DNA from: JBHIER01 sp046760705 [NCBI: bacterium] | GTDB lineage: Bacteria > JBHIER01 > G020348925 | Direction of reading: 5' to 3' | Assembly (NCBI GenBank): GCA_046760705.1 | Contig: JBHIER010000254.1 | Coordinates: forward strand, 1 to 5,383 | DNA: 5,383 nucleotides | Made by a program: the position numbers and the translations under genes | Shown here: positions 1 to 4,145 of the stretch, piece by piece | Numbering within the stretch: the stretch's first letter is position 1 | Layout: each line of letters begins with the position of its first letter | Notes under the pieces: model-generated | Seen by the model: only the letters and a program-made list of their open reading frames with translations | Told to the model about the DNA's origin: nothing | Database searches by the model: none

Positions 1-60
1 TTTTGTCTCGATCTCTCCCGTAGTTAGGTTGATGTAGGCAATCTTTCGGTTCAACGCCAT
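1..60 (-). CDS. Aldehyde:ferredoxin oxidoreductase family protein, N-terminal 20 codons only
   Basis: Only the first 20 codons lie in the window; the gene continues leftwards past base 1. The start is an ATG at 60-58, preceded by AGGAGG (74-69) with 8 bases of spacing. The peptide begins MALNRKIAYINL and continues TTGEIE. This matches the opening beta-strand pattern of aldehyde:ferredoxin oxidoreductases (a '+K I x x (V/I) (N/D) L T T G E I' signature at the extreme N-terminus). Members of that family are tungsten or molybdenum pterin enzymes with one [4Fe-4S] cluster; they oxidise aldehydes with ferredoxin, and relatives such as BamB act in benzoyl-CoA reduction. The substrate cannot be told from 20 residues. 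The gene follows the zinc-ribbon gene by 17 bases, so the two are probably cotranscribed. The family call is inference from a short but characteristic stretch. Confidence 0.68.
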   Translation of the reverse strand, partial: MALNRKIAYINLTTGEIETK

Positions 61-77
61 CGGATCGTCCTCCTCGC

Positions 78-269
78 TCAGGTGGCAATGCGGTCTCGAA
101 TTCTATCCCAGACCGGCCCCCGAATTTTGGCTGTCTTTGGATAGGGCCACGATATGCGCCATTCCATCTCACACTTCGGGCAGGTTGCCTTCTCCGCTCT
201 GGCCGAGGGCCTGAATCTCGTAAAACAGTTCAAACACCGGACCTCGCCGTCCCTTGTTCCACGCCTCAA
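78..269 (-). CDS. Small zinc-ribbon protein (63 aa) preceding an AOR-type gene
   Basis: A 63-residue basic protein with two CxxC knuckles: C12-x2-C15 (CLNC) and C30-x2-C33 (CPKC), 14 residues apart. This is the classic spacing of a treble-clef or rubredoxin-like zinc ribbon. The tail from about residue 36 (EWRISWPYPKTAKIRGPVW) is rich in Trp, Pro and Lys/Arg and looks constrained rather than random. The start is TTG at 269, chosen because a near-perfect AAGGAGGT lies 4 bases upstream; no ATG or GTG in this frame fits. The stop is 17 bases before the ATG of the AOR-type gene, so it sits first in a two-gene unit. It has no catalytic motif. Possible roles are a small partner, electron-transfer or maturation factor of the oxidoreductase, or a nucleic-acid-binding regulator of it. 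I do not recognise a named family. Confidence 0.82.
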   Translation of the reverse strand: MRRGTRDGEVRCLNCFTRFRPSARAEKATCPKCEMEWRISWPYPKTAKIRGPVWDRIRDRIAT

Positions 270-273
270 AATG

Positions 274-281
274 ACCTCCTT
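274..281 (-). promoter_or_regulatory. Shine-Dalgarno site fixing the TTG start of the zinc-ribbon gene
   Basis: AAGGAGGT on the minus strand, 4 bases from the TTG at 269-267. It is the strongest ribosome binding site in the window and is the main reason to accept the rare TTG start. No convincing -35/-10 pair was found between here and 352. Confidence 0.8.
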
Positions 282-349
282 GCTATTCAGAGGGCTGCAG
301 TCAAAATGAAATTCTGGAAGAGTTCAAAACAGAACTGCTAAGACAGATC

Positions 350-368
350 AAATCAAGCCCTCTCTGCC
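350..368 (-). repeat. Direct repeat copy 1, upstream of the zinc-ribbon/AOR unit
   Basis: On the minus strand this reads GGCAGAGAGGGCTTGATTT. It matches the copy at 1227-1245 (GACAGAAAGGGCTTGATTT) at 17 of 19 positions, with 12 consecutive identical bases. It ends 80 bases before the TTG start at 269; the other copy ends 89 bases before the queH start. It could be a shared promoter element or regulator site, or a chance match. Confidence 0.45.
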
Positions 369-484
369 GGTTGCAACGTTGGAGAAACCAACCTTGATCG
401 CACTGGAGCGATCTCTTTGATCCTAACCAAGACGATAGGTTGGCCCTCTTCAGCCTGTTCCTGAGCCAATTTCTTAACCCACAC
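353..484 (-). CDS. Uncertain small open reading frame between queH and the zinc-ribbon gene
   Basis: In the 300-base gap after queH one minus-strand frame is open from 601 to a TGA at 355-353 (82 sense codons), overlapping the end of queH in another frame. It has no ATG. The most usable start is GTG at 484, preceded by GAGGAG with 6 bases of spacing, which would give 43 residues starting VWVKKLAQEQAEEG and containing QPIVLVRIKEIAPVR. The composition (alternating charged and hydrophobic residues, few rare residues) looks like real protein, and so does the part upstream of the GTG (FEPRCSQKAYPRDCNEEEY). I do not recognise it. It may be a true small gene, the 3' end of a gene whose 5' end has been lost, or chance. 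The apparent Shine-Dalgarno could simply be Glu codons of the longer frame. Confidence 0.25.
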   Translation of the reverse strand: MWVKKLAQEQAEEGQPIVLVRIKEIAPVRSRLVSPTLQPAERA

Positions 485-570
485 GTTATACTCCTCTTCA
501 TTGCAGTCTCGTGGATATGCCTTTTGCGAACATCGTGGCTCAAAGGCAAAACGGACTCCGTAACCAACGC

Positions 571-1137
571 CTATCCTCGTCGGATGCGTTCTCTCTCTTC
601 TCTACTATACAAACACCCACAGTAATCCTGTCGATAGAGCCAGTATTTTTTACTCAGCTCCACAGTCTTTTTGAATCCGTTTCTCTTTTTGAAATCGGTC
701 CTGAGAAAATTCACTCCTGACTGAACCTCAATCTCCCCTCCGATACGGTTTATGACAACTGCGTTCTTGTGCGGACTGATAGTTAAGGTAGTAGTGAAAT
801 TGTTAAACTCATTCTCTTTGGCGAATCGAGCTGCCCTCTCCAACCTCATTCGAAAACAGATCTGGCAGCGTGGGCCGCCTTCTGACTCCTTTTCCAGACC
901 CTCGGTTAAGGTGAACCAGCGATCTGCATCGTATTCGCCCCAGAAGAGTTCGACCCCAAGTTTCTCGGCCAGCTTTTTCATCTCCATCAGCCGAAGCTCG
1001 TACTCCTCCTCAGGATGGATGTTGGGGTTATAAAAATAACCCGTCACCTGATAGTCCTGCTGCAATAGATCGATAACATGCGGTGAACACCCCGCGCAGC
1101 ACACATGGACCAGCATCTTTGAACGGTGTGGACTCAT
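571..1137 (-). CDS. queH: Epoxyqueuosine reductase QueH
   Basis: A 188-residue protein of the QueH (formerly DUF208) family, the non-orthologous replacement for cobalamin-dependent QueG. It reduces epoxyqueuosine to queuosine in the wobble position of tRNAs with GUN anticodons, in the cytoplasm. The metal-ligand cysteines of the family are in place: adjacent C13-C14 in HVCCAGCSPH near the N-terminus, C91 and C94 in GPRCQICFRMRL, and C173 and C175 in DYCGCLYS near the C-terminus. The stretch YFYNPNIHPEEEYELR (about 35-50) and FTTTLTISPHKN (about 114-125) are also typical. Length is normal for the family. The start at 1137 has GGAAGGG four bases upstream; the internal Met8 has no ribosome binding site. 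No other queuosine genes are visible here. The gene lies 106 bases downstream of the 254-residue protein, with a possible promoter of its own. Confidence 0.94.
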   Translation of the reverse strand: MSPHRSKMLVHVCCAGCSPHVIDLLQQDYQVTGYFYNPNIHPEEEYELRLMEMKKLAEKLGVELFWGEYDADRWFTLTEGLEKESEGGPRCQICFRMRLERAARFAKENEFNNFTTTLTISPHKNAVVINRIGGEIEVQSGVNFLRTDFKKRNGFKKTVELSKKYWLYRQDYCGCLYSREERERIRRG

Positions 1138-1204
1138 CTGACCCTTCCAGCCGTGACGGCCTCCTTCCCAATTCCAAGGACAACCTCTTTCTGATCAGAG
1201 GCAC

Positions 1205-1233
1205 AATTTAGAGACAAAGGAGCCTGAAATCAA
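1205..1233 (-). promoter_or_regulatory. Weak candidate sigma-70 promoter for queH
   Basis: On the minus strand: TTGATT (1233-1228, 4/6 to consensus), a 17-base spacer, then TAAATT (1210-1205, 4/6). The spacing is ideal but both boxes are imperfect. The -35 box falls inside the direct repeat at 1227-1245. If used, it gives queH a leader of about 60 bases. It would start transcription just after the stop codon of the upstream gene. Confidence 0.3.
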
Positions 1234-1245
1234 GCCCTTTCTGTC
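1227..1245 (-). repeat. Direct repeat copy 2, upstream of queH
   Basis: This is the second copy of the 19-base motif at 350-368 (17 of 19 identical). It starts within the stop codon of the 254-residue gene and ends 89 bases before the queH ATG, nearly the same distance as copy 1 has to its gene. It contains the proposed -35 box TTGATT. Confidence 0.45.
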
Positions 1246-2008
1246 ATCGGAGTGAGTTGTCAGAGTCTGCCAAACGCTGAGCCTTCTTCACCCCTTCTAT
1301 GATGCTGATGGCCTTTTTCACTTCGCCCTCGTCTCCGGAGACAGCCAGGGTGACCGCCCCCTGGGAGTCGGCCAGACCGCCGGAGGCGATGTGGAGGACA
1401 TCGACATCGGCCAGAAGTTTGAGGGCATCGATCTCGGTCACGGCCCGGCCGTACATGAGAGGCATCAGCCCGACCTTTCTGCCAGTAGCGTAATCGAGGG
1501 TCTCAAGCCCGCATCGGTTCGAAGCCTCTCTCACCGAGGGAATGAGCTTCTCCAGCCCCACCGGAATGATGAGGTGGGAACCGCGGGCTGCCAGTATCCC
1601 GAGGGCAGTTCCGATGGTCCCTCCAAATTCGTTCTGCAGGAGGATACCGACGTTCCCTTCAGGATCGATGGCGTTCGCCCCCTTGATGAAGACATCGTTC
1701 CGACCGAAGGCTGCTAAGGCATCCTTGGGGTGGACATCAACGCTCCTTCCATCCTTAAGAACAACAGGCTTCATTCGCTTCTCGCCTTCTGAGAGCCGGA
1801 GTTCGCCGCCGGTGATGTATCCCGCGATGTACCGCTCACATTCAATTCTCTCACCCAAGAGCTCCTCGGCCACATACGCACAGGTGCTGCCCCAACCCAC
1901 GATAATGGTTCCCCTCTCCGAGGCCCTTTTCACTTCCGGAAGCGCAGCGATCCCTTTCGCAATGAGTCGCTTCGATTCTTTTGGAGTGAGCACAAATAAC
2001 GCTTTCAT
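1244..2008 (-). CDS. Conserved-looking protein of unknown function with an RpiA/NagB-like (ISOCOT) pattern
   Basis: A 254-residue soluble protein without signal peptide or membrane segments. The pattern TIIVGWGSTCAYVAEELL (34-51) resembles the 'G-x-G-S-T' phosphate-binding turn and following helix of ribose-5-phosphate isomerase A. NDVFIKGANAIDPEGNVG (104-121) resembles the RpiA 'D-x-V-x-x-G-A-D-E-x-D' active-site strand and turn. This suggests the NagB/RpiA/CoA-transferase-like (ISOCOT) fold that also covers LUD-domain proteins. The catalytic RpiA residues are not conserved (ANAID in place of ADEID), so isomerase activity is not predicted. Other Gly-rich segments are GGTIGTALGILAARG (129-143) and ASGGLADSQGAV (208-219). 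The start at 2008 has an AGGGAG 9 bases upstream. The gene lies 136 bases after lipA and 106 before queH. I believe proteins like this occur in archaea and anaerobic bacteria, but the substrate is unknown to me. Confidence 0.88.
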   Translation of the reverse strand: MKALFVLTPKESKRLIAKGIAALPEVKRASERGTIIVGWGSTCAYVAEELLGERIECERYIAGYITGGELRLSEGEKRMKPVVLKDGRSVDVHPKDALAAFGRNDVFIKGANAIDPEGNVGILLQNEFGGTIGTALGILAARGSHLIIPVGLEKLIPSVREASNRCGLETLDYATGRKVGLMPLMYGRAVTEIDALKLLADVDVLHIASGGLADSQGAVTLAVSGDEGEVKKAISIIEGVKKAQRLADSDNSLR

Positions 2009-2144
2009 TTTCCCGAACTCCCTGATAAGCGTTCCTCAGTTTCTGTGGTCCCATTCACCGGGACAAAGTCCGACACGACGCATCTATTGAAGTAGTGTAG
2101 CCCCTTGTGGGCGTCTTGGCATGCAGCCCCGCACAGGTGTATTT

Positions 2145-3026
2145 TCACTCAGCCCGCAAAGCTTCCGAGGGTTCTCGCACCTGCTCATAAAATTGGTCGG
2201 ACAAATAAGAACTCCGCACAAAAGGGCCGGCGGCAACCGATCGAAAGCCCATGGCCTCTCCGATCTCCCGATACTTTTTGAACTTCTCCGGGTGGACATA
2301 CTCGGCCACAGGCAAGCATTCCTTCGAAGGCTGAAGATACTGGCCAACGGTCAGAATGTCACACTCTGCGTCCCGGAGATCTTGCATAGTGGCCAGCACC
2401 TCCCCTTCGGTCTCCCCCAGGCCGACCATGAGACCCGACTTTGTGCGGGCCTCGGGTTCTATCTCTTTTACTCCTTTGAGGAGGGCGAGGGAGCGGTGGT
2501 AGCTGGTCCGTCGATCCCTCACCCCCGGGGCCAGCCGGGCCGCGGTCTCGACATTGTGACCGATGAGATCAGGCTCTGCCTCTATGACCGTTCGGAGCGA
2601 ATTGCGGCTCCCTTCAAAGTCAGGGATCAAAACCTCGACCAACGTATCCGGACAGATCTCCCTTATGGCCCGCACCGTGGCAGCAAAATGGCCGGCCCCG
2701 CCGTCGGGCAGGTCATCGCGGCTGACGGATGTAACCACGCAGTAGCTCAGCGAGAGTGCCTTGGCCGCTTCAGCAACCTGTCTGGGCTCGTTTATCTCCG
2801 GTGAGGATGGCGGCCCGGATTTGACACCGCAGAACCGACAGGCTCGCGTGCACACATCACCCAAAATCATGAAGGTGGCCGTTCCCCGCCCCCAGCACTC
2901 CCCTAAATTGGGGCAACCGGCCTCCTGGCAGACGGTGTGCAGGCCAAACCTCTCTAAGGTACCCTTTACATCCCTGAAGTGCTCACCGACGCCCAGACGT
3001 GCTTTGAGCCACAGCGGTTTTCTCAC
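2145..3026 (-). CDS. lipA: Lipoyl synthase LipA
   Basis: A radical SAM enzyme that inserts sulfur at C6 and C8 of protein-bound octanoyl groups to make the lipoyl cofactor of 2-oxoacid dehydrogenases and the glycine cleavage H protein. With the GTG start at 3026 it has 293 residues, normal for the family. The auxiliary [4Fe-4S] cluster cysteines are C33, C38 and C44 (CQEAGCPNLGEC), the radical SAM cysteines are C59, C63 and C66 (CTRACRFC), and the C-terminal RSSY motif, whose serine ligates the auxiliary cluster, is at 271-274. GHNVET (156-161), KSGLMVGLGET (196-206) and GQYLQPS (228-234) are typical. A longer frame reaches an ATG at 3104, but its extra 26 residues are Cys/Arg-rich and unlike LipA. 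GTG at 3026 has AGGAG 4 bases upstream and starts the standard RKPLWLK opening. No lipB or lplA lies in the window. Confidence 0.96.
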   Translation of the reverse strand: MRKPLWLKARLGVGEHFRDVKGTLERFGLHTVCQEAGCPNLGECWGRGTATFMILGDVCTRACRFCGVKSGPPSSPEINEPRQVAEAAKALSLSYCVVTSVSRDDLPDGGAGHFAATVRAIREICPDTLVEVLIPDFEGSRNSLRTVIEAEPDLIGHNVETAARLAPGVRDRRTSYHRSLALLKGVKEIEPEARTKSGLMVGLGETEGEVLATMQDLRDAECDILTVGQYLQPSKECLPVAEYVHPEKFKKYREIGEAMGFRSVAAGPFVRSSYLSDQFYEQVREPSEALRAE

Positions 3027-3053
3027 GATTCTCCTATTCTCATAAGGCCTCCT
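3023..3053 (-). promoter_or_regulatory. Translation-initiation region of lipA with a six-codon upstream frame
   Basis: AGGAGG (3053-3048) is followed after 4 bases by ATG (3043-3041), opening a six-codon frame MRIGES. Its TGA (3025-3023) overlaps the lipA GTG (3026-3024) as GTGA. A second AGGAG (3035-3031) lies within it, 4 bases before GTG. This arrangement would allow translational coupling or reinitiation onto lipA. The stronger of the two ribosome binding sites serves the mini-frame. Confidence 0.5.
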
Positions 3054-3099
3054 GCACTTGCAACTCAGATCAAGATGAAAACATAATCCCAAATTATGC

Positions 3100-3156
3100 G
3101 CCACAGAGTCACAAAGACAGAGAATTCCAACTCTGTCTGCTCCGAGCCTCTGTGGC
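3100..3156. repeat. Long imperfect hairpin, dispersed-repeat type (CCACAGAG...CTCTGTGG)
   Basis: The outer arms GCCACAGAG (3100-3108) and CTCTGTGGC (3148-3156) pair perfectly over 9 bases. The inner arms GACAGAG (3116-3122) and CTCTGTC (3131-3137) pair over 7 bases around the loop AATTCCAA. Flanking TATGC (3095-3099) and GCATA (3161-3165) can extend the stem with a bulge. The arms resemble the 'ccacagagacacagag' repeats found scattered between genes in many environmental bacterial genomes (from memory, not searched). It lies in the presumed lipA leader. There is no T-run, so a terminator role is unlikely. Confidence 0.7.
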
Positions 3157-3174
3157 TAATGCATATTCTCGGAT

Positions 3175-3202
3175 AATTTACACCCCCAACTGCAAAAGTC
3201 AA
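3175..3202 (-). promoter_or_regulatory. Candidate sigma-70 promoter for lipA, with a dyad over the -35 box
   Basis: On the minus strand: TTGACT (3202-3197, 5/6), a 16-base spacer, then TAAATT (3180-3175, 4/6). The -35 box lies inside the perfect dyad AAAAGTC-GGTT-GACTTTT (3211-3194), which could be an operator. Transcription from here would give lipA a leader of about 140 bases containing the hairpin at 3100-3156. Confidence 0.4.
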
Positions 3203-3260
3203 CCGACTTTTTGTAGGCTGTCCACCAGAATTTCACTTACATTGCCCGATACGTCCCCCC

Positions 3261-3290
3261 TCGTCATTGCTGCGCATGCAGGAATCTCCT
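3261..3290. repeat. Degenerate short dispersed repeat (CGTCATT..GCAT..GGAATCTCC type)
   Basis: The core ATTGCTGC (3266-3273), GCAT, GCAGGAAT (3278-3285) is an 8-base inverted repeat with one mismatch (position 3269 against 3282). Together with the flanks CGTC and CTCC it resembles the common intergenic 'GTCATTCCCGCGCATGCGGGAATCTCC' element, here with a G replacing a C. This element is familiar as the source of spurious 'VIPAHAGI'-like peptides; the plus strand here reads VIAAHAGIS. Confidence 0.55.
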
Positions 3291-3329
3291 GGTTGTGTGG
3301 CACCAGAGTGAGATCTTTGTATCCCAAGC

Positions 3330-3536
3330 ATGCGTATCGTTACTGGTATGAGCTCTCTAACCAACGCCAGTTACTTTGCCTGGGCACATACGACCTCATT
3401 CATTGCTGGATTGTTGGGTGGCCGGATCCCCAAAAAGATCGAGGGAAAAAATTTTGTGGAAGTTTTGCCAGCCCTTTTAAGAAAAGAGGTGGGAACGAGG
3501 GAGAGTCATTTTGATGGCACGTTTTGTCCACAATAA
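3330..3536 (+). pseudogene. Unrecognised open frame with one hydrophobic segment, possible gene fragment
   Basis: This frame opens after a TGA at 3309-3311, has an ATG at 3330 and ends in TAA at 3536 (68 residues). It contains a hydrophobic stretch SYFAWAHTTSFIAGLLGG (about 14-31), followed by RIPKKIEGKNFVEVLPALLRK, which looks like a membrane segment with a charged cytoplasmic continuation. Codon choice looks plausible for protein, but there is no ribosome binding site, and the 3460-3510 part also resembles short repeats read in the other direction. I cannot assign a family. It may be a remnant of a membrane protein or an accidental frame. Confidence 0.2.
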
Positions 3537-3683
3537 GCTCTTCACCTGTGGGGCGAGTTGGGGAGAAATAAAACGCCCGCCTCACACATCACAACTGGAG
3601 GATGAGTTGCTACCCAGGCGAGGAGATGTCCATCCGTCGGGGGGCCAATTCGGAGTCCAGAGAGAGAGACTCTTCTTAGAGAG

Positions 3684-3800
3684 CCCTTTTGTACAGCCAA
3701 TTTCAACGTCAACTCCGTCGGCCATTGGCCTTTTGGACCTGCAATTGCGGTGGTGGCCCAGGGCAATTATGCCTATCTGAGCTCGGGAGCAGGAGTTTGA
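3684..3800 (+). pseudogene. Remnant resembling the start of an LVIVD-repeat beta-propeller protein
   Basis: One plus-strand frame, open from about 3607 to a TGA at 3798-3800, reads NSVGHWPFGPAIAVVAQGNY followed by AYLSSGAGV and the stop. The pattern 'G-x-W-P-(Y/F)-G-P-A-x-A-V-x-V-x-G-N-Y-A-Y-x-x-x-G-A-x' is what I expect for the first blade of LVIVD-repeat (PF08309-like) extracellular propeller proteins, which are normally several hundred residues long. Here the frame stops within the first blade, just where the 'L-x-(V/I)-x-D-V' strand should follow, and I see no continuation in another frame before the promoter at 3818. There is no start codon or ribosome binding site nearby. I read it as a decayed fragment; the assignment rests on pattern recognition of about 25 residues. 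Confidence 0.4.
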
Positions 3801-3817
3801 AAAGGTCCAGAATTCCC

Positions 3818-3845
3818 TTGACAGAGAGGATCTGTTTGCTTTAAT
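3818..3845 (+). promoter_or_regulatory. Strong sigma-70-type promoter driving the DUF6599 gene
   Basis: A perfect TTGACA (3818-3823), a 16-base spacer and TTTAAT (3840-3845, 5/6 to TATAAT). It is the best promoter match in the window. Transcription would start near 3852 and run into the DUF6599 gene at 4146 with a leader of almost 300 bases. Confidence 0.6.
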
Positions 3846-4145
3846 TATGTGAGAGTTGCTCAGTGTCATACAGGTTGTGGTACAAGGAACCTCGAAATTG
3901 AGCGGGCGAGTAGCCGCTTCATTCTCCATCCTTCACCTATATGTTTTCCTCATCGGCGAAAGCCCGCTCATACTCAATTCTATGAAGGCCCACAGAAGAG
4001 ATAGGAGCATTGCTTCTTTTCCGCTGATCGCAGATGCTTCAGAACCAGTCCAGGGCGGTGCACGCATCCGTCTTCTTGGGAATAAATCCTGGAGACAGGC
4101 CGTAATGAGATGGTTGCAGACTTAGGACAACGATGCTGTAGAACA
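3846..4145 (+). other. Long leader or gene-free stretch before the DUF6599 gene
   Basis: About 300 bases between the promoter at 3818-3845 and the chosen start at 4146. The plus-strand frame open at 3856-4125 has no ribosome binding site and no recognisable pattern, so I do not call it a gene. A perfect 9-base inverted repeat, TGAGCGGGC (3899-3907) and GCCCGCTCA (3962-3970), could fold in the RNA with a 54-base loop. I see no riboswitch consensus and no terminator. Confidence 0.35.

Noticed and set aside
301-567. Minus-strand 88-residue frame downstream of queH starting with TTG
   Set aside because: No ribosome binding site and an irregular composition. The alternative frame at 353-601 looks more protein-like.
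1391-2090. Two plus-strand open frames antisense to the 254-residue gene
   Set aside because: Their Ser/Pro/Arg-rich composition is typical of the complement of a coding strand. The minus-strand protein has ordered motifs and a better start.
2099-2144. TGTGCGGGGC...GCCCACA as a terminator after lipA
   Set aside because: Pairing is imperfect and no T-run follows on the minus strand.
2121-2804. Long plus-strand open frame (227 residues) across lipA
   Set aside because: It lies antisense to lipA, whose Fe-S motifs are all intact. The translation has no family pattern and there is no ribosome binding site.
3027-3104. Longer lipA start (ATG at 3104, 26 extra residues)
   Set aside because: The extension has no ribosome binding site and is unlike LipA N-termini, while GTG at 3026 has AGGAG upstream and yields the standard RKPLWLK opening.
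3194-3213. AAAAGTC/GACTTTTT hairpin as a rho-independent terminator on the plus strand
   Set aside because: The stem is only 7 bases and mostly A-T, and no gene upstream on the plus strand would need it. It is better explained as a dyad around the lipA -35 box.
3152-3514. Plus-strand 120-residue open frame containing VIAAHAGIS
   Set aside because: The peptide is a product of reading through the dispersed repeat at 3261-3290; the rest has no pattern.
3542-3929. Minus-strand open frames of 74 and 115 residues between 3542 and 3929
   Set aside because: No family pattern or initiation site; the plus strand over the same bases carries the LVIVD-like remnant and the promoter.
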